This document shows positions 53,095 through 64,000 of a stretch of DNA of 64,000 nt, piece by piece (positions within the stretch are counted from its first letter, which is position 1; each line of letters starts with the position of its first letter). A program made the position numbers and the translations under genes. The notes beneath the pieces were generated by a model. It was given only the letters and a program-made list of their open reading frames with translations. It had not been told where the DNA came from and made no database searches. The stretch is from Zygosaccharomyces rouxii. Taxonomy: Eukaryota > Ascomycota > Saccharomycetes > Saccharomycetales > Saccharomycetaceae. Location of the stretch: assembly GCF_000026365.1 (NCBI RefSeq), contig NC_012996.1, forward strand, positions 744,001-808,000, in the 5' to 3' direction.

Positions 53095-54582
53095 ATGACA
53101 GAACGTTTGATAATCTCAGAACCATATTACTTTAGTGATTCTATTTCTCATTGTGGATACTGTAAGGGACAGAAACCTGACAAGAATGATAATTTTGCTG
53201 TTAAATCGTGGTATGACAAACATTCAGAGGCCAAAGATGGGTTAGATGCTCAAAATTGTACACTAGGTGTTCAAGCGGAACTCGTATCAGTGGAAATGTA
53301 CGATAGACTTTGCAATATGGGATTTAGAAGGTCTGGTAAGTTCTTATATAAACCAGACCTTTTGAGAAATTGCTGCCGTATGTACACCATTAGAACCACT
53401 ACTGATCAAGTAAGGGTCTCTAAAGATATGAAAACTTGTGTCAAGAGGTTTAAAAAGGCAGTTTCACCAGAGTATAATCAAGAGAATAAGAAAGATCATA
53501 AGGGACCCTTCAACTTTACGCAAGAGATAATTGACACTGAAAGTAAATCCGACAATTTTTACACCAAATTTGAACCTGCAGTATACTCTGATGAAAAATA
53601 TAGGCTTTTTGCAAAGTACCAAGAGAGTGTGCACAATGATTTTGACCATAATGCTAAATCATTCAAAAGGTTTCTATGCGATGCACCATTCTCACCAGAA
53701 GTCATTCGAGGCACCAAGCAAGAATGGGATCAATTGAATGATTGGAAAAATCCTGAACGTTCCCATTTTGAAAGAGTAGGACCTGCCCATGAATGTTATT
53801 ATTATAATGGAAATCTCATAGCTATAGCGGTAATTGACATTCTGCCGAGTGGTATATCTTCAGTTTATTTCATATGGGATCCAGAATATGGGAAACTGTC
53901 ATTGGGCAAGTTGAGTGCCTTGAGAGAACTTGCCATTAGTAGTAAGATCAACCGTAAGCATTATTACATGGGGTACTATATTCAAGATTGTCCAAAAATG
54001 AATTATAAGGGCAAATATGGCGGTGAGCTTATGGATCTGTGCAACTATAGATATACACCGTTAACAAGAGTTGAAAAAGAAATCGATCATAGCAAATTCT
54101 TTGTTTTATCTGATGACCCAAATTTGACTAATGAACCACATCTAAACGAAAGATTTAGTGGAACTGCTGACGTTTGGCAAACCCCAGGGTCGCTGCACAA
54201 TGTAGTGGAGAACATTTATGGTGTCAATGGTGGGGCATTTAAGGTAGCTGATGATGCAGCAGAACAGCTATCGAGAAGGGAAATCCCATACAGTAGAGAA
54301 TTAACGCACGATATCTGTAACGATGGTAACGGTAAAAATGACATCTACCGTATCCCCAACGTAGTTCCAGGGCTCTTGCCGCTAGAAGAAATTTTACAAA
54401 TGGTCCTACAAAAGAAGATAAACTTAGTAAACAACAGCATGGTACTTTTTGATACCTCTGTGGGTCATATCCGACTAGTCGTAGATTTCGATAGCGAATC
54501 ACCAAAGATTAAAAAGGCCGTCTGCGACCTTGTAAGGCTATTTGGTTTACAGAACACCATGGATTCATTAGTAATTGTATAG
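53095..54582 (+). CDS. ATE1: Arginyl-tRNA-protein transferase Ate1
   Basis: Ate1 adds Arg from Arg-tRNA to proteins with N-terminal Asp, Glu or oxidised Cys, marking them for the Arg/N-degron pathway. The 495-residue product (503 in S. cerevisiae, YGL017W) starts at the ATG at 53095. The open frame reaches back to a TTG at 53026, without an earlier ATG. The N-terminal domain has the conserved cysteines of CGYCKG (about 20-23) and GFRRSGKFLYKPDLLRNCCRMYTIR (parts within about 80-105). The GNAT-like C-terminal domain has FLCDAPF, GPAHECYYYNGNLIAIAVIDILPSG-type core and the SVYFIWDPEYGKLSLGKLSALRE stretch in part, with GYYIQDCPKMNYKGKYGGE. Ends with the poorly conserved NVVPGLLPLEEIL region. Confidence 0.96.
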   Translation: MTERLIISEPYYFSDSISHCGYCKGQKPDKNDNFAVKSWYDKHSEAKDGLDAQNCTLGVQAELVSVEMYDRLCNMGFRRSGKFLYKPDLLRNCCRMYTIRTTTDQVRVSKDMKTCVKRFKKAVSPEYNQENKKDHKGPFNFTQEIIDTESKSDNFYTKFEPAVYSDEKYRLFAKYQESVHNDFDHNAKSFKRFLCDAPFSPEVIRGTKQEWDQLNDWKNPERSHFERVGPAHECYYYNGNLIAIAVIDILPSGISSVYFIWDPEYGKLSLGKLSALRELAISSKINRKHYYMGYYIQDCPKMNYKGKYGGELMDLCNYRYTPLTRVEKEIDHSKFFVLSDDPNLTNEPHLNERFSGTADVWQTPGSLHNVVENIYGVNGGAFKVADDAAEQLSRREIPYSRELTHDICNDGNGKNDIYRIPNVVPGLLPLEEILQMVLQKKINLVNNSMVLFDTSVGHIRLVVDFDSESPKIKKAVCDLVRLFGLQNTMDSLVIV

Positions 54583-54766
54583 AAGATAAAAAATCAAATC
54601 TTAACCGTTTTCTTCATTCCATTCGTATAGTTAATTGATTATTTAGCTCATCGACCTTCGGACAATGACGATATTGACGAACTTGTACATTTAGTTGAAG
54701 ACTTACACTTCACAAGACCAGAAACTGCAGTTACAACTGGTTTATAAAGGTCCGTAAAAAGAAACC

Positions 54767-57700
54767 ATGGACATTGGCCAGGTGGTCAGAGTATGTTCTC
54801 TTATATTTTTCTTTAAGTGATGACTGAAGTCAATAAGTTATTAACAAAAATTCTAATTAAACACAGCTCATCGAAGAGTTATATTCTCCACAACCATCTC
54901 AAAACGTTGGTTCAATCCAGCATGAATTACAAGTCATTCAGAAATCTGATCATGGAATTCTTTTAGCGAATGAGCTGCTGGGTAATATTGCGTATTCTCC
55001 CAATGTCAAATATTTTGGAGCCTTAACTTTGACTGTTCAGCTAACTACACATGTGGATTCTTACGAAATGTTGTGGAAACTATTTAAGGCCAATCTTCTA
55101 CATCTAGTGAAATTTTGCAATCAGTATGTGAAAGATCCATCGACATGTGCACCTCTACTCATTACAATAAAAAAATTGATGTCTAATTTATCACTGATCT
55201 TTACCAATATTAACGAGTTGGGAAATGCAGAAACTACTGGTAATGCGGTGACCCATTGGAACAATCCCATAGATACATTAGTTTTGATGCTTTCCCATGA
55301 AGAACAATTTGCATCTGAAAATTGGCAGGATACTTTGCAAACTGATGAACTGATCCATCGTCTGATCAATTCGCCGGTTCCATATAATGGCTTGATGCAA
55401 TTCATTAAGACTTCTGAGTTGTGTAATAAGTTGGTGCTTATGTTCACTGAAATTATCGTGGAAGATTTGACCAAGCTTCAATCGAGAAAAGGTTCCATGA
55501 GTAAAACGTACGAAGTTGTTCATGAGCACTTATACATTTCTACTATGGCTCTAATTAATGCTAATTTATCTGAATGGCAAGTTTCTGAAGATATTCTTTA
55601 CAATTGTATTGGAGCGTGGATCAATTATATATCTATGGCAAGGAACGTTTCCCCCCATGGACGTATGGATTTGAGTGAAATGTTTGATAACATGATCAAT
55701 AGGATGTGCCAATCTAGTGAAGCTACAGATGACTTTTATCAAGCAGAAAAAATTTTGAGCATCCTTGCCAATGTATTTGCTAATGATCCTATTATTATGG
55801 GCCATCCTCAACGTGAACAACTTGAAGTTATCTTTTTAGGTGTTTCGAGAACTGGAAATGCCGATTCCTCAAAAAACGAATGGATGTTACAATATATGAA
55901 CCATTTAGTTACTAATGAAATGACTGATGATTTAAAAGAACTCGCTGTTTGTGTTGTAGATTTTCTACAAGTTAACACTTTGGATATGTGCAATAAACTA
56001 TTCACGGTGATCTCATCCTCACAAGTAAATGGTGAAAATTTACAACAATATGTCAAGGTACTTTTACAACTGACGAATTTCCCATTGGTACCAGTTTTAC
56101 AGGAATTTTTCTCCGTCAGAATGGTTGATTTTTGGTTGGATTTAGCAGACTGTTATTCCAATACAATTACGGAAACTTACACAGAACAGGCTCCACAATT
56201 AGCCACGGAGATTTTTCAACAGGTTGTCAATATATACTTGCCCAAAATTAGTTTACTGAATAAACAGAAAGCTATGGAAGCAGAAAGTGATGATACTGCA
56301 ACGCACGAATTTGATGATTTTAGATCAGCCATTGCGGATCTAATGGAATCTTTATGGTCCATATTAGGCAATGATAAATTGACCAATATTCTGATCACAG
56401 GAGTAGGTGAAAACACACTTTCTGCTGGGGGCGCGGGTAATGTTGATATTTTTGAGATTGAAGCGATGTCTTTTCTACTCAATACACTTTTAACCGATAT
56501 GAATTTAAGTGAAAGTCCTTGGATCTGCGATATACTTGATTCCTGTGAATTTTTCATTAGAAATATCCTCATGTTGTTCCAGGTTGGATGTGAGAGTCCT
56601 GCTGACTCCGTCGTAGCCAGAACGTTGAAACTGGACTTTGTTAGGACTGGTTCTTCATTGATAGGTACCATGGCAGGTTATTTCCAACAGTCGCCATCTC
56701 AATTGAGTACATGCGTGGATGCTCTTTTTCAAGGCTTGGAAAAATGCACAGTTTCAGCTTCACCCGCCGATAGTCAATTAAATGATAAGATGGAAGTAAT
56801 GATTATTAAGACAATTTCTATTTTGTGTGATACTTGTCGTCACGAATTGTCATCATATTTGATGCAGTTTATTAATGTGTTTAACACAATAATGAGACCA
56901 GAATCCAACGTGTCTACTTTTACCAGAGAAAAATTGACTAGATCGATGGGGTTTATCATTGAATCACAAGTAGAAAATGGACCTGAGAAGCAAGCTAATT
57001 GCATGTTGGAAGTGCTTAACACTATAGAGAATTATATTCAACAGGCATTAAGTATCCCTGAACCACCTTCGGAACAACAAAGAAGCTATTTGCACTGCAT
57101 GCTGTCATGTATTTCAGAATTGGGTACCGCTATGATTCATTCATCAGATGTGGAAAATGAGGCATTTGTGCAAAGAATCGCAGAATTTCAAAACTATTGG
57201 CAATCAGATCCGTTACAAATTTCTTATAAAGTGTTAAATTTACTTCAATTGGTTTTATCAAATCCTGCGTACGCTAAGGATATGGCATTTGTGGAAGTTT
57301 CTTGTCTCATCTTGGGTAAAGCACTGGGTTTACCCAACGAAGATCCACATTTTCTCAAATATTCTATGAGCGACATTATGGAATTCTTACTCAAGCATAT
57401 TTCTACTACGGAAGTAGCATTAGCGTTACCTTATTACGTCTACCTTTTGGAAAAATTGATTAAACATTATAAAGATCAGTTGTCATCACAGGATTTCGAT
57501 TTCTTGTTTGAGAATTTCTTCTTCAAATATTATCAATCTGCCATTTTACACGATCCTGATCTGTTACAAACTACAATTAATTTTGTCAATAGCGTTTTGG
57601 ACTCTAAACCTGGTTTAGTAGTACATGGAACGTATTGGACATCCTTCTTATTACCAGAGTTTGTCAAATATCTTTCTGCTAAGGAAAGGTTCACCATTGT

Positions 57701-58061
57701 TGCAGTTACCAAATTCTGGTGTAAAGTTATTAATAACAAAAAGTATACCCGTGAAGACATTGAATTAACACATCATCAATTCGTATCAATGGGTCAGGAC
57801 ATTGTTTATCAAGCAATGTTTGGGTTATTTCATAGTCAAAGATCAGACTTAAACAGTTATACGGATCTTTTGAGGACGATAATGGCAAAATTACCACTAC
57901 AAACTCCGAAATGGCTCGTCACCGCTCTGCCAGCAATTTCTAACAATAATGCAGCTCATGAGAAATTCGTCAGTAAATTGTCAGTCACTAGGGGTAGTAG
58001 AGCTGCCAACAACGTAATTCTTGAGTGGTGGCTGTCATGCAATGCTCTACCTAGCCTCTAG
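54767..58061 (+). CDS. KAP122: Karyopherin Kap122 (Pdr6), spliced
   Basis: Kap122 is an importin-beta family transport receptor, which carries TFIIA subunits and Rnr2-Rnr4 into the nucleus and exports other cargo. The unspliced frame begins only at residue about 62. Upstream in a second frame there is an ATG (54767) followed by MDIGQVVR (exon 1, 54767-54790). After an intron the protein continues LIEELYSPQPSQ (exon 2, 54867-58061), matching the S. cerevisiae N-terminus in pattern. Joined, it has 1,072 residues (1,081 in YGL016W). It is made of HEAT repeats throughout, with FFSVRMVDFWLDLADCY and RSDLNSYTDLLRTIM among the conserved parts, and ends EWWLSCNALPSL. Confidence 0.93.
54791..54866 (+). 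other. Inferred KAP122 intron
   Basis: This 76-nt intron has a consensus 5' splice site GTATGT (54791-54796), a likely branch point TATTAAC (54839-54845) and a 3' splice site ACACAG ending at 54866. Removal joins two frames into a continuous, family-like N-terminus. I know of no intron at this place in S. cerevisiae KAP122. Confidence 0.85.
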
Positions 58062-58783
58062 TCGGTATAAATTGAATTCCTCACTAAGACAAATACAGTT
58101 GATTTCTAATAAAATATTCAACGATGATAATGCTGGGAGCTATAAAACCTAAATTACCATTTTAATCACATTAGATGTTAATACTAATTAACTCGTCGTG
58201 GTTTAATTTCATAGAGATGCTACTAATATATCGTCAGACCATTGAAGAGTCAACTTTAACACCAAGTTCCTTTATTTATTAGTGCTAGAAAGACTTCTAT
58301 AAAAACTGTATTGTCTTTCCAAACGGGAAACGAATGGGAAACGTTTAAATGATAAAGGATAAATGAGAATTAAAATGGATTTTAGGACTGATTTTTGTAC
58401 ATTCTGTTACCAGGTCAACGTATCACGTTCTATGTCCGGACTTTTTGCTCGTATGTATATTCGCAATATTGAATTTCTACATAATGTCAAACAAGAGGAA
58501 CATCGGGGATAGAGCTCAGAGGTTCAGCTTTTTGCTACTAGTTAAATAGTAATTGTATGCCTCATATCTAGTTTTTCTTTGAAAGTCCAAAGCTCTTTCA
58601 AAGCTCCGTCAGTTTTTGCCCTACCCTGAAAAGAGAAAAGTGTTGATAGTCACACCCGTACACCTCAGTGGAAATTTTAAAATTAGTATGATGGATTTCG
58701 AATCAATTGTTAGAACTATCAATTGAACTGATAGCGTTATTATCGAGACATTGAGCAAGGGTTAAAGCGATCCAGAGAATATT
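58062..58783. other. KAP122-HIR1 intergenic region
   Basis: About 720 bp of AT-rich sequence without a gene. It contains two GGGAAACG copies (about 58325 and 58336) and a GTCCGGAC palindrome (58434-58441). It should include the HIR1 promoter. Confidence 0.5.
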
Positions 58784-61312
58784 ATGAAGATTGTGAAGTT
58801 CCCCTGGTTGAGTCATAGGGAGGAACGCAGGAAATATGAAGTTTATACCGTTGATGTCAGTGCCGATGGTAAACGCATAGCTACTGGAGGTTTAGACGGT
58901 AAGATTAGAATATGGTCAGTAGCTTCTATTCAAGAAGCTGCTAAGGAAGAGTCTGCTAAACGTACAGTAGATGAAGAATTAAAGAGACCGCTTGCTAGTA
59001 TGAGTAGGCATACGGGTTCTGTAACTTGTGTTAAGTTTTCACCAGATGGGAAATATCTGGCTAGCGGTTCAGATGATCGTATATTACTTATATGGGCTAA
59101 GGATGAGGAACCTAGGACTGAACCAATATTTGGTAATGAATTTGAAAAGGAGCATTGGATGGTACGAAGAAGATTAGTGGCACATGATAACGATATTCAA
59201 GATATATGTTGGGCACCAGATTCGAGTATATTGGTTACAGTGGGGCTAGATAGATCGATTATTATTTGGAGTGGATCTACTTTTGAAAAAATTAAAAGAT
59301 TTGATGTACATCAATCATTAGTTAAAGGTGTTGTGTTTGATCCAGCAAATAAATATTTTGCAACCGCATCGGATGATAGAACTTTAAAAGTGTTCAGGTA
59401 TCACAAGGCAGGAGATTTAGCATTTACGATTGAGCATGTGGTATCTGATGCGTTTAAAGGCTCACCTTTAACCACGTATTTCAGAAGACCCTCATGGTCA
59501 CCGGATGGTCAACATATAGCGGTACCGAATGCAACAAATGGGCCAGTTAGTTCGGTGTGCATTGTTAACAGAGCGAATTGGGATACAAGTATAAGTTTAA
59601 TTGGTCATGATGCACCTACTGAGGTTGCTAGGTTCAATCCGAGACTTTTCGAAGTACAAAATGGAGGTCAATCCAACGCCGAGGGTACTGAGGATCAGAA
59701 GAACAAACGCGAAGAAGTGGAATCGATTGTAGCAACTGCAGGTCAGGATAAATCCCTTGCTTTATGGGGTACTAGTAAAGCCCGTCCCATTTTTGTCGCT
59801 TATGATATTGCGAATAAATCGATTACGGATATGGCTTGGACTCCACAAGGTGATACACTCTTCGTTAGTTCCCTAGATAGTTCACTAACAGTTCTTTTCT
59901 TCGATAAAGGTGAATTAGGTAAAGCCATACCGTTGGAGAAAAATATCGAGCAACTGCACAGATACGGTGTGGATAAAGATTCCTTGGATTTCCCTGAAAG
60001 TGTTAAACAACTTTCCTTAGAGGAGGAGGCAAGAAAGTGGAGACCGCAACCAAGGGAACCTTCGATTGGGTTCTTGGAATCACGAGTAGGTGTCAAGGAA
60101 AGTCAACGGGCTAATAATAACAATGATAATAGTAATGATAATGACTTTAATAAGGAGAAGGAGAAGGAACAAACTCCAGCGGTTTCTAGGAATGAAAATA
60201 TTAACATTTTGATACCGAAGCGTAAGAAGGATAATAAATTAAATCAAACTGAGGTTAAAGATGGTCGTAAAAGAGTGGCCCCCACGTTACTTTCATCGGG
60301 TTATTCGCCAGTTAGAGCAACACCTTCATTTGATAAACCCAGTGGTGGTGTCACTAAACCTACAACTGCTGCTCCCAAGAAGAAACCTGTTTCTTTATCA
60401 ATGCAGGGAGCTGAGGGTAAGATGAGTATACAATCATATCCAATGCCAAGATTGGGTATTCATACCTTAATCATGGGTATGAAAGAGAGGGGAAAGGATG
60501 TTTTTTACAAGGAGAAAGATTTGACTGCACAATCACAGAAAGATGGCAATGACATATCACCAGGCGTTGAAGGTGGTATCCCAAACGCTGATACCGATAT
60601 AAGTGAAGAGGAACACACAATGACACTAAATTCCAAGTTGACACAAGATAAGGTCTGGGTTGATGAACCAAATGTACGATACCTGAAGACGCCAGGAATC
60701 ATACCTGATACAGATGCGGTTCTTCTAGAATGTGGGACTTTCGAAGATTTTTATGTGCTTGAAATTCGTAATGGTGTGGAAAGATCAATTCAATTCGATA
60801 CAGAAGCATTACTCGATAACCCAACGAGAATTCTTGGTTACCACAAAGGTAAGAGGACGATTGAACTGTTTGTTCCAGAAGTAGTAATTTGTGCTGTGGG
60901 GTCAATAAATTGCAAGTTGTGGTGCCTGGCCACAGCAAATGGATCTATCTTCATCATCTCGCATAGTGGTCAGTATAGATCACCAAAGATAAGCCTTGGT
61001 CACAAAGTCATTAAATTAAGGGCACAAGATGAGTATCTAATTGCCTTTACAGAAAGAGGTTTATTCTTTGTGTGGAACTTGGCTACATTGAAACTCATTT
61101 ACAAAAATGTTCCCATTTTGCCAATCCTCAATGGTGAACCAGTTGAGGGGAACAGAGTCCGCAGCGGTAAACGCATCAAGAGTTTCTGCTTAGATGCGGA
61201 TGCCAAATCACTGTTAGTCCATATGACTAATCCCGATATGATCTACCAGTGGATAGGTCAGCTTGGTTGCTGGTGTGAATATGACGAAGACAAGATTGTT
61301 GGTGCAGAATAA
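58784..61312 (+). CDS. HIR1: Histone chaperone complex subunit Hir1
   Basis: Hir1 is a subunit of the HIR complex (Hir1, Hir2, Hir3, Hpc2), which deposits H3-H4 independently of replication and represses histone genes outside S phase. The 842-residue protein (840 in S. cerevisiae, YBL008W) has seven WD40 repeats at about 10-390, for example [28 protein letters not shown] and [19 protein letters not shown] disordered middle (about 410-560) is followed by the HIRA C-terminal domain (about 600-842). The start [26 protein letters not shown] N-terminus is strictly family-like. Downstream neighbour is LEU1. Confidence 0.97.
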   Translation: MKIVKFPWLSHREERRKYEVYTVDVSADGKRIATGGLDGKIRIWSVASIQEAAKEESAKRTVDEELKRPLASMSRHTGSVTCVKFSPDGKYLASGSDDRILLIWAKDEEPRTEPIFGNEFEKEHWMVRRRLVAHDNDIQDICWAPDSSILVTVGLDRSIIIWSGSTFEKIKRFDVHQSLVKGVVFDPANKYFATASDDRTLKVFRYHKAGDLAFTIEHVVSDAFKGSPLTTYFRRPSWSPDGQHIAVPNATNGPVSSVCIVNRANWDTSISLIGHDAPTEVARFNPRLFEVQNGGQSNAEGTEDQKNKREEVESIVATAGQDKSLALWGTSKARPIFVAYDIANKSITDMAWTPQGDTLFVSSLDSSLTVLFFDKGELGKAIPLEKNIEQLHRYGVDKDSLDFPESVKQLSLEEEARKWRPQPREPSIGFLESRVGVKESQRANNNNDNSNDNDFNKEKEKEQTPAVSRNENINILIPKRKKDNKLNQTEVKDGRKRVAPTLLSSGYSPVRATPSFDKPSGGVTKPTTAAPKKKPVSLSMQGAEGKMSIQSYPMPRLGIHTLIMGMKERGKDVFYKEKDLTAQSQKDGNDISPGVEGGIPNADTDISEEEHTMTLNSKLTQDKVWVDEPNVRYLKTPGIIPDTDAVLLECGTFEDFYVLEIRNGVERSIQFDTEALLDNPTRILGYHKGKRTIELFVPEVVICAVGSINCKLWCLATANGSIFIISHSGQYRSPKISLGHKVIKLRAQDEYLIAFTERGLFFVWNLATLKLIYKNVPILPILNGEPVEGNRVRSGKRIKSFCLDADAKSLLVHMTNPDMIYQWIGQLGCWCEYDEDKIVGAE

Positions 61313-61413
61313 TGTGCATCCATGACCATGATGAGGATGACTATGATGATGGCTGTAATAGTAATAGTACTGATATTCTATTTTGTACGTTGGCGGCTTA
61401 GAAATAATTTTAG

Positions 61414-61469
61414 CCGGAACCGGCCGTTTGTGACTCAGTTGGCCGGTTTCGGCCCTCGCCCGGTACCGG
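61414..61469 (+). promoter_or_regulatory. Leu3 and Gcn4 sites, LEU1 promoter
   Basis: CCGGAACCGG (61414-61423) and CCGGTACCGG (61460-61469) are perfect Leu3 sites (CCGGNNCCGG). CCGGTTTCGG (61443-61452) is a one-mismatch copy. Between them lies TGACTCA (61431-61437), a perfect Gcn4 core. The cluster is about 175-230 bp before the LEU1 ATG. A TATATATA stretch at about 61567 may be the TATA box. Confidence 0.9.
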
Positions 61470-61644
61470 CATCATAAGATGCCGGATTTGAAAAATTATA
61501 GATAATGACAAGTATATTTAGGGTCATGGAGTGATTAAGTTTTAGAGCTTTTTCAAGAAAGCGGTTGTATATATAAAGTTGTTTGTAGTTTGATCTCTAA
61601 GTTTAACAAGACTCCTACTGTTATCGACCCAAGTAAGAATTACG

Positions 61645-63993
61645 ATGTCCTACGTTTCGACTAAAGGTCCAAGGACCTTATATGATAAAGTGTTTGATGC
61701 ACATGTTGTGAAAAGAGATTCATCTGGATCATGCTTACTTTATATTGACAGACATTTGGTTCATGAAGTTACCTCTCCACAGGCTTTTGAAGGTTTGAGG
61801 AATGCTGGAAGAAAAGTGAGAAGAACTGATTGTACTTTAGCAACGGTTGACCATAATATCCCAACTGCCTCGAGAAAGACCTACAAATCTACAGCTACTT
61901 TTATCGATCAGGCTGATTCTCGTCTTCAAGTGCAGACCCTTGAGCAAAATGTTAAAGATTTTGATGTGGCTTTTTTTGGTATGGCTGAAAATAGACAAGG
62001 TATTGTTCATGTCATTGGTCCTGAACAAGGTTTCACTCTACCTGGTACTACTGTGGTTTGTGGTGATTCTCATACTTCTACCCATGGTGCATTTGGTGCT
62101 CTAGCTTTTGGTATTGGTACCTCCGAAGTCGAACATGTTTTGGCTACTCAAACAATTATCCAATCTAAATCTAAAAACATGAGAATTATGGTTAAAGGTG
62201 ATTTGACTCCAGGTGTCACCTCTAAGGATTTGATGTTACACATTATTGGTGTGATTGGTACCGCCGGGGGTACTGGATCCGTCATGGAATTTGCTGGTAA
62301 GGCCATTGAAGATTTATCCATGGAAGCACGTATGTCTATGTGTAACATGTCCATCGAAGCGGGTGCTAGAGCTGGTATGATCAAACCAGATGAGACAACC
62401 TTTAACTACGTGAAGAACAAACCATTGGCACCAAAGGGTGCTGAATGGGACAAGGCTGTTGCCTACTGGAAGACTTTGCATACCGATGAGGGAGCAAAAT
62501 TTGATCATGAAGTGATCATCAATGCCGCCGACATTGTTCCTACAATCACATGGGGTACCTCTCCACAAGATGCCTTGCCTATTACTGCTTCTGTTCCTGA
62601 TCCAGCTGAAGCCAATGATCCTATCATAAAATCCGGTATGGAGAGAGCTCTTGCCTACATGGGATTGACCCCAAAAACTCCTCTGAAGGACATCAAGATT
62701 GACAAGGTATTTATTGGCTCTTGTACCAACTCTCGTATTGAAGATTTGAGAAATGCAGCCGCAGTGGTCAAGGGTTACAAGATTGCTGATAATATCAAGA
62801 GAGCTATGGTGGTTCCAGGATCTGGTCTAGTCAAGAGTCAAGCTGAAAAGGAAGGTTTAGATCAAATCTTCAAGGAGGCTGGTTTTGAATGGAGAGAGGC
62901 TGGTTGTTCCATGTGTCTTGGTATGAACCCTGATATCTTGAGTCCAGAAGAACGTTGTGCTTCTACCTCTAACAGAAATTTCGAAGGTCGTCAAGGTGCT
63001 AAGTCTCGTACTCATTTGATGTCACCAGCCATGGCTGCTGCAGCTGGTATTGCAGGTCATTTCATGGACATTAGAGAATTCAAATACAAGAATGGTGATG
63101 TGCCAAAGGTTTCCATTGGTCAAGAAGAAGAAGACAGGAAATTGCAAGATGCTGTCTATGCTCATGAGGAGGAAGTGCTACAACCTAACGATCTCTCCGA
63201 ATCAATGGCAGAGGAAGAAGTTGATGATATTCCAGTTAATGAACCTGAACGTAAGATTGTGAAGCCCAATGGAAGCTCTGCTCCTCCAGCTGGGTTGCCA
63301 CCATTTTTGACGTTGGAAGGTATTGCAGCACCATTGGAAAAGGCTAACGTTGATACCGATGCTATCATTCCAAAGCAATTCTTGAAAACCATCAAGAGGA
63401 CTGGTCTTTCTGCCGGTTTATTTTACGAATGGCGTTTCGTTAAGGATGCTGAAGGTAAAGAGCAAGCTACTGATTTCGTCTTAAACGTGGATCCATACAA
63501 GCAAGCCAAAATTTTGGTGGTCACTGGTGATAATTTCGGTTGTGGTTCTTCCAGAGAACATGCGCCATGGGCTTTAAACGACTTTGGTATTAAATGTATC
63601 ATTGCGCCTTCATTTGGTGATATCTTTTACAATAACAGTTTTAAGAATGGTATGTTGCCTATCAGAGTGGACCAACAAGTTATCGTGAACAAATTGTGTC
63701 CGTTGGCCAAAGAAGGTAAGCAATTGGTAGTCGATTTGCCAAAGCAGCAAATCTTGTCATCTGATGGTGAGGTTTTGGTCGATCATTTCGATGTGGAAGA
63801 ATTTAGAAAGCACTGTTTGGTCAATGGTTTGGATGATATTGGCCTAACTTTACAAAACGAATCTGACATTTCCAAGTATGAAACTCTACGTAGAGACAAA
63901 TTCTCTTTCTTGGAAGGTGGTTCCTCTAAATTGATTAAACCAGTGAGAGGTACTAAGAAGAGTCCATTTGGTAACAAGGCTCAAGAATGGTAA
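61645..63993 (+). CDS. LEU1: 3-Isopropylmalate dehydratase Leu1
   Basis: Leu1 isomerises 2-isopropylmalate to 3-isopropylmalate, the second dedicated step of leucine synthesis, in the cytosol. The 782-residue protein (779 in S. cerevisiae, YGL009C) joins the LeuC-like aconitase domain (about 1-470) and the LeuD-like swivel domain (about 550-760). The [4Fe-4S] ligands are Cys360 (FIGSCTNSR), Cys421 and Cys424 (GCSMCLGMN). [14 protein letters not shown] and [12 protein letters not shown] lie in the N-terminal domain. [16 protein letters not shown] and [17 protein letters not shown] lie in the swivel domain. The gene is complete, ending seven bases before the window edge. Leu3 and Gcn4 sites lie in the promoter. 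Confidence 0.98.
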   Translation: MSYVSTKGPRTLYDKVFDAHVVKRDSSGSCLLYIDRHLVHEVTSPQAFEGLRNAGRKVRRTDCTLATVDHNIPTASRKTYKSTATFIDQADSRLQVQTLEQNVKDFDVAFFGMAENRQGIVHVIGPEQGFTLPGTTVVCGDSHTSTHGAFGALAFGIGTSEVEHVLATQTIIQSKSKNMRIMVKGDLTPGVTSKDLMLHIIGVIGTAGGTGSVMEFAGKAIEDLSMEARMSMCNMSIEAGARAGMIKPDETTFNYVKNKPLAPKGAEWDKAVAYWKTLHTDEGAKFDHEVIINAADIVPTITWGTSPQDALPITASVPDPAEANDPIIKSGMERALAYMGLTPKTPLKDIKIDKVFIGSCTNSRIEDLRNAAAVVKGYKIADNIKRAMVVPGSGLVKSQAEKEGLDQIFKEAGFEWREAGCSMCLGMNPDILSPEERCASTSNRNFEGRQGAKSRTHLMSPAMAAAAGIAGHFMDIREFKYKNGDVPKVSIGQEEEDRKLQDAVYAHEEEVLQPNDLSESMAEEEVDDIPVNEPERKIVKPNGSSAPPAGLPPFLTLEGIAAPLEKANVDTDAIIPKQFLKTIKRTGLSAGLFYEWRFVKDAEGKEQATDFVLNVDPYKQAKILVVTGDNFGCGSSREHAPWALNDFGIKCIIAPSFGDIFYNNSFKNGMLPIRVDQQVIVNKLCPLAKEGKQLVVDLPKQQILSSDGEVLVDHFDVEEFRKHCLVNGLDDIGLTLQNESDISKYETLRRDKFSFLEGGSSKLIKPVRGTKKSPFGNKAQEW

Positions 63994-64000
63994 TCTTTTT

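Overview
The window is nuclear DNA of a budding yeast (Saccharomycetaceae) that very probably never went through, or split off before, the whole-genome duplication (WGD). Coding density is high. Only one long-known spliced gene (RPL30) and one newly inferred one (KAP122) are seen. The proteins read in the standard code and most match a Saccharomyces cerevisiae gene by family and by order. Gene order is the main clue. From the left edge to about 24 kb, genes that sit on two separate S. cerevisiae blocks (YGL028-YGL036 and YGR145-YGR150) are interleaved. From about 25 to 61 kb, genes from YGL016-YGL027 are interleaved with YBL008-YBL014. LEU1 (YGL009C) closes the right end. Pairs duplicated in S. 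cerevisiae (RPL24A/B, ALK1/ALK2) are single here. A Zygosaccharomyces/Torulaspora-type species fits, but the species cannot be fixed from the sequence alone.

Layout, left to right: VIR1-like (+), ENP2 (+), SEC9 (+), ECL1 (-), MIG1 (-), a 1.45 kb GC-rich gap with a 45-bp inverted repeat, HOP2 (+), urate oxidase (+), NAT2 (-), AGA2 (-), RPL24 (-), RPL30 (+, intron), GPC1 (+), CCM1 (-), CGR1 (+), tRNA-Phe (-), myo-inositol oxygenase (+), SCW11 (-), CWH41 (-), RRN6 (-), TRP5 (-), PGD1/MED3 (-), an unrecognised 266-aa gene (-), FMT1 (+), SCT1 (+), PIB2 (-), STT3 (+), LAA2 (-), a 1.7 kb gap with a possible micro-ORF and a tRNA-like relic, an ALK haspin-family gene (+), GET1 (-), CKB1 (+), JAC1 (-), ATE1 (+), KAP122 (+, inferred intron), HIR1 (+), LEU1 (+).

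Two metabolic genes stand out because S. cerevisiae lacks them: a peroxisomal urate oxidase and a myo-inositol oxygenase, both with complete active sites. The urate oxidase promoter carries an 18-bp inverted repeat built of GATAA motifs, as expected for nitrogen-catabolite control. Several promoters carry sites that match the known regulation of their genes in S. cerevisiae: Leu3 and Gcn4 sites at LEU1, Gcn4 at TRP5, Ume6/URS1 at HOP2, PAC/RRPE at ENP2, CGR1 and RRN6, Ace2-type sites at SCW11, an alpha2-Mcm1-like operator at AGA2, and the RPL30 kink-turn with its odd 5' splice site.

Some open frames run upstream through non-ATG codons. For CCM1, TRP5, PGD1, GET1, CKB1, ATE1 and STT3 I give the start at the in-frame ATG that fits the family. 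No transposon, CRISPR array, rRNA or convincing centromere was seen.
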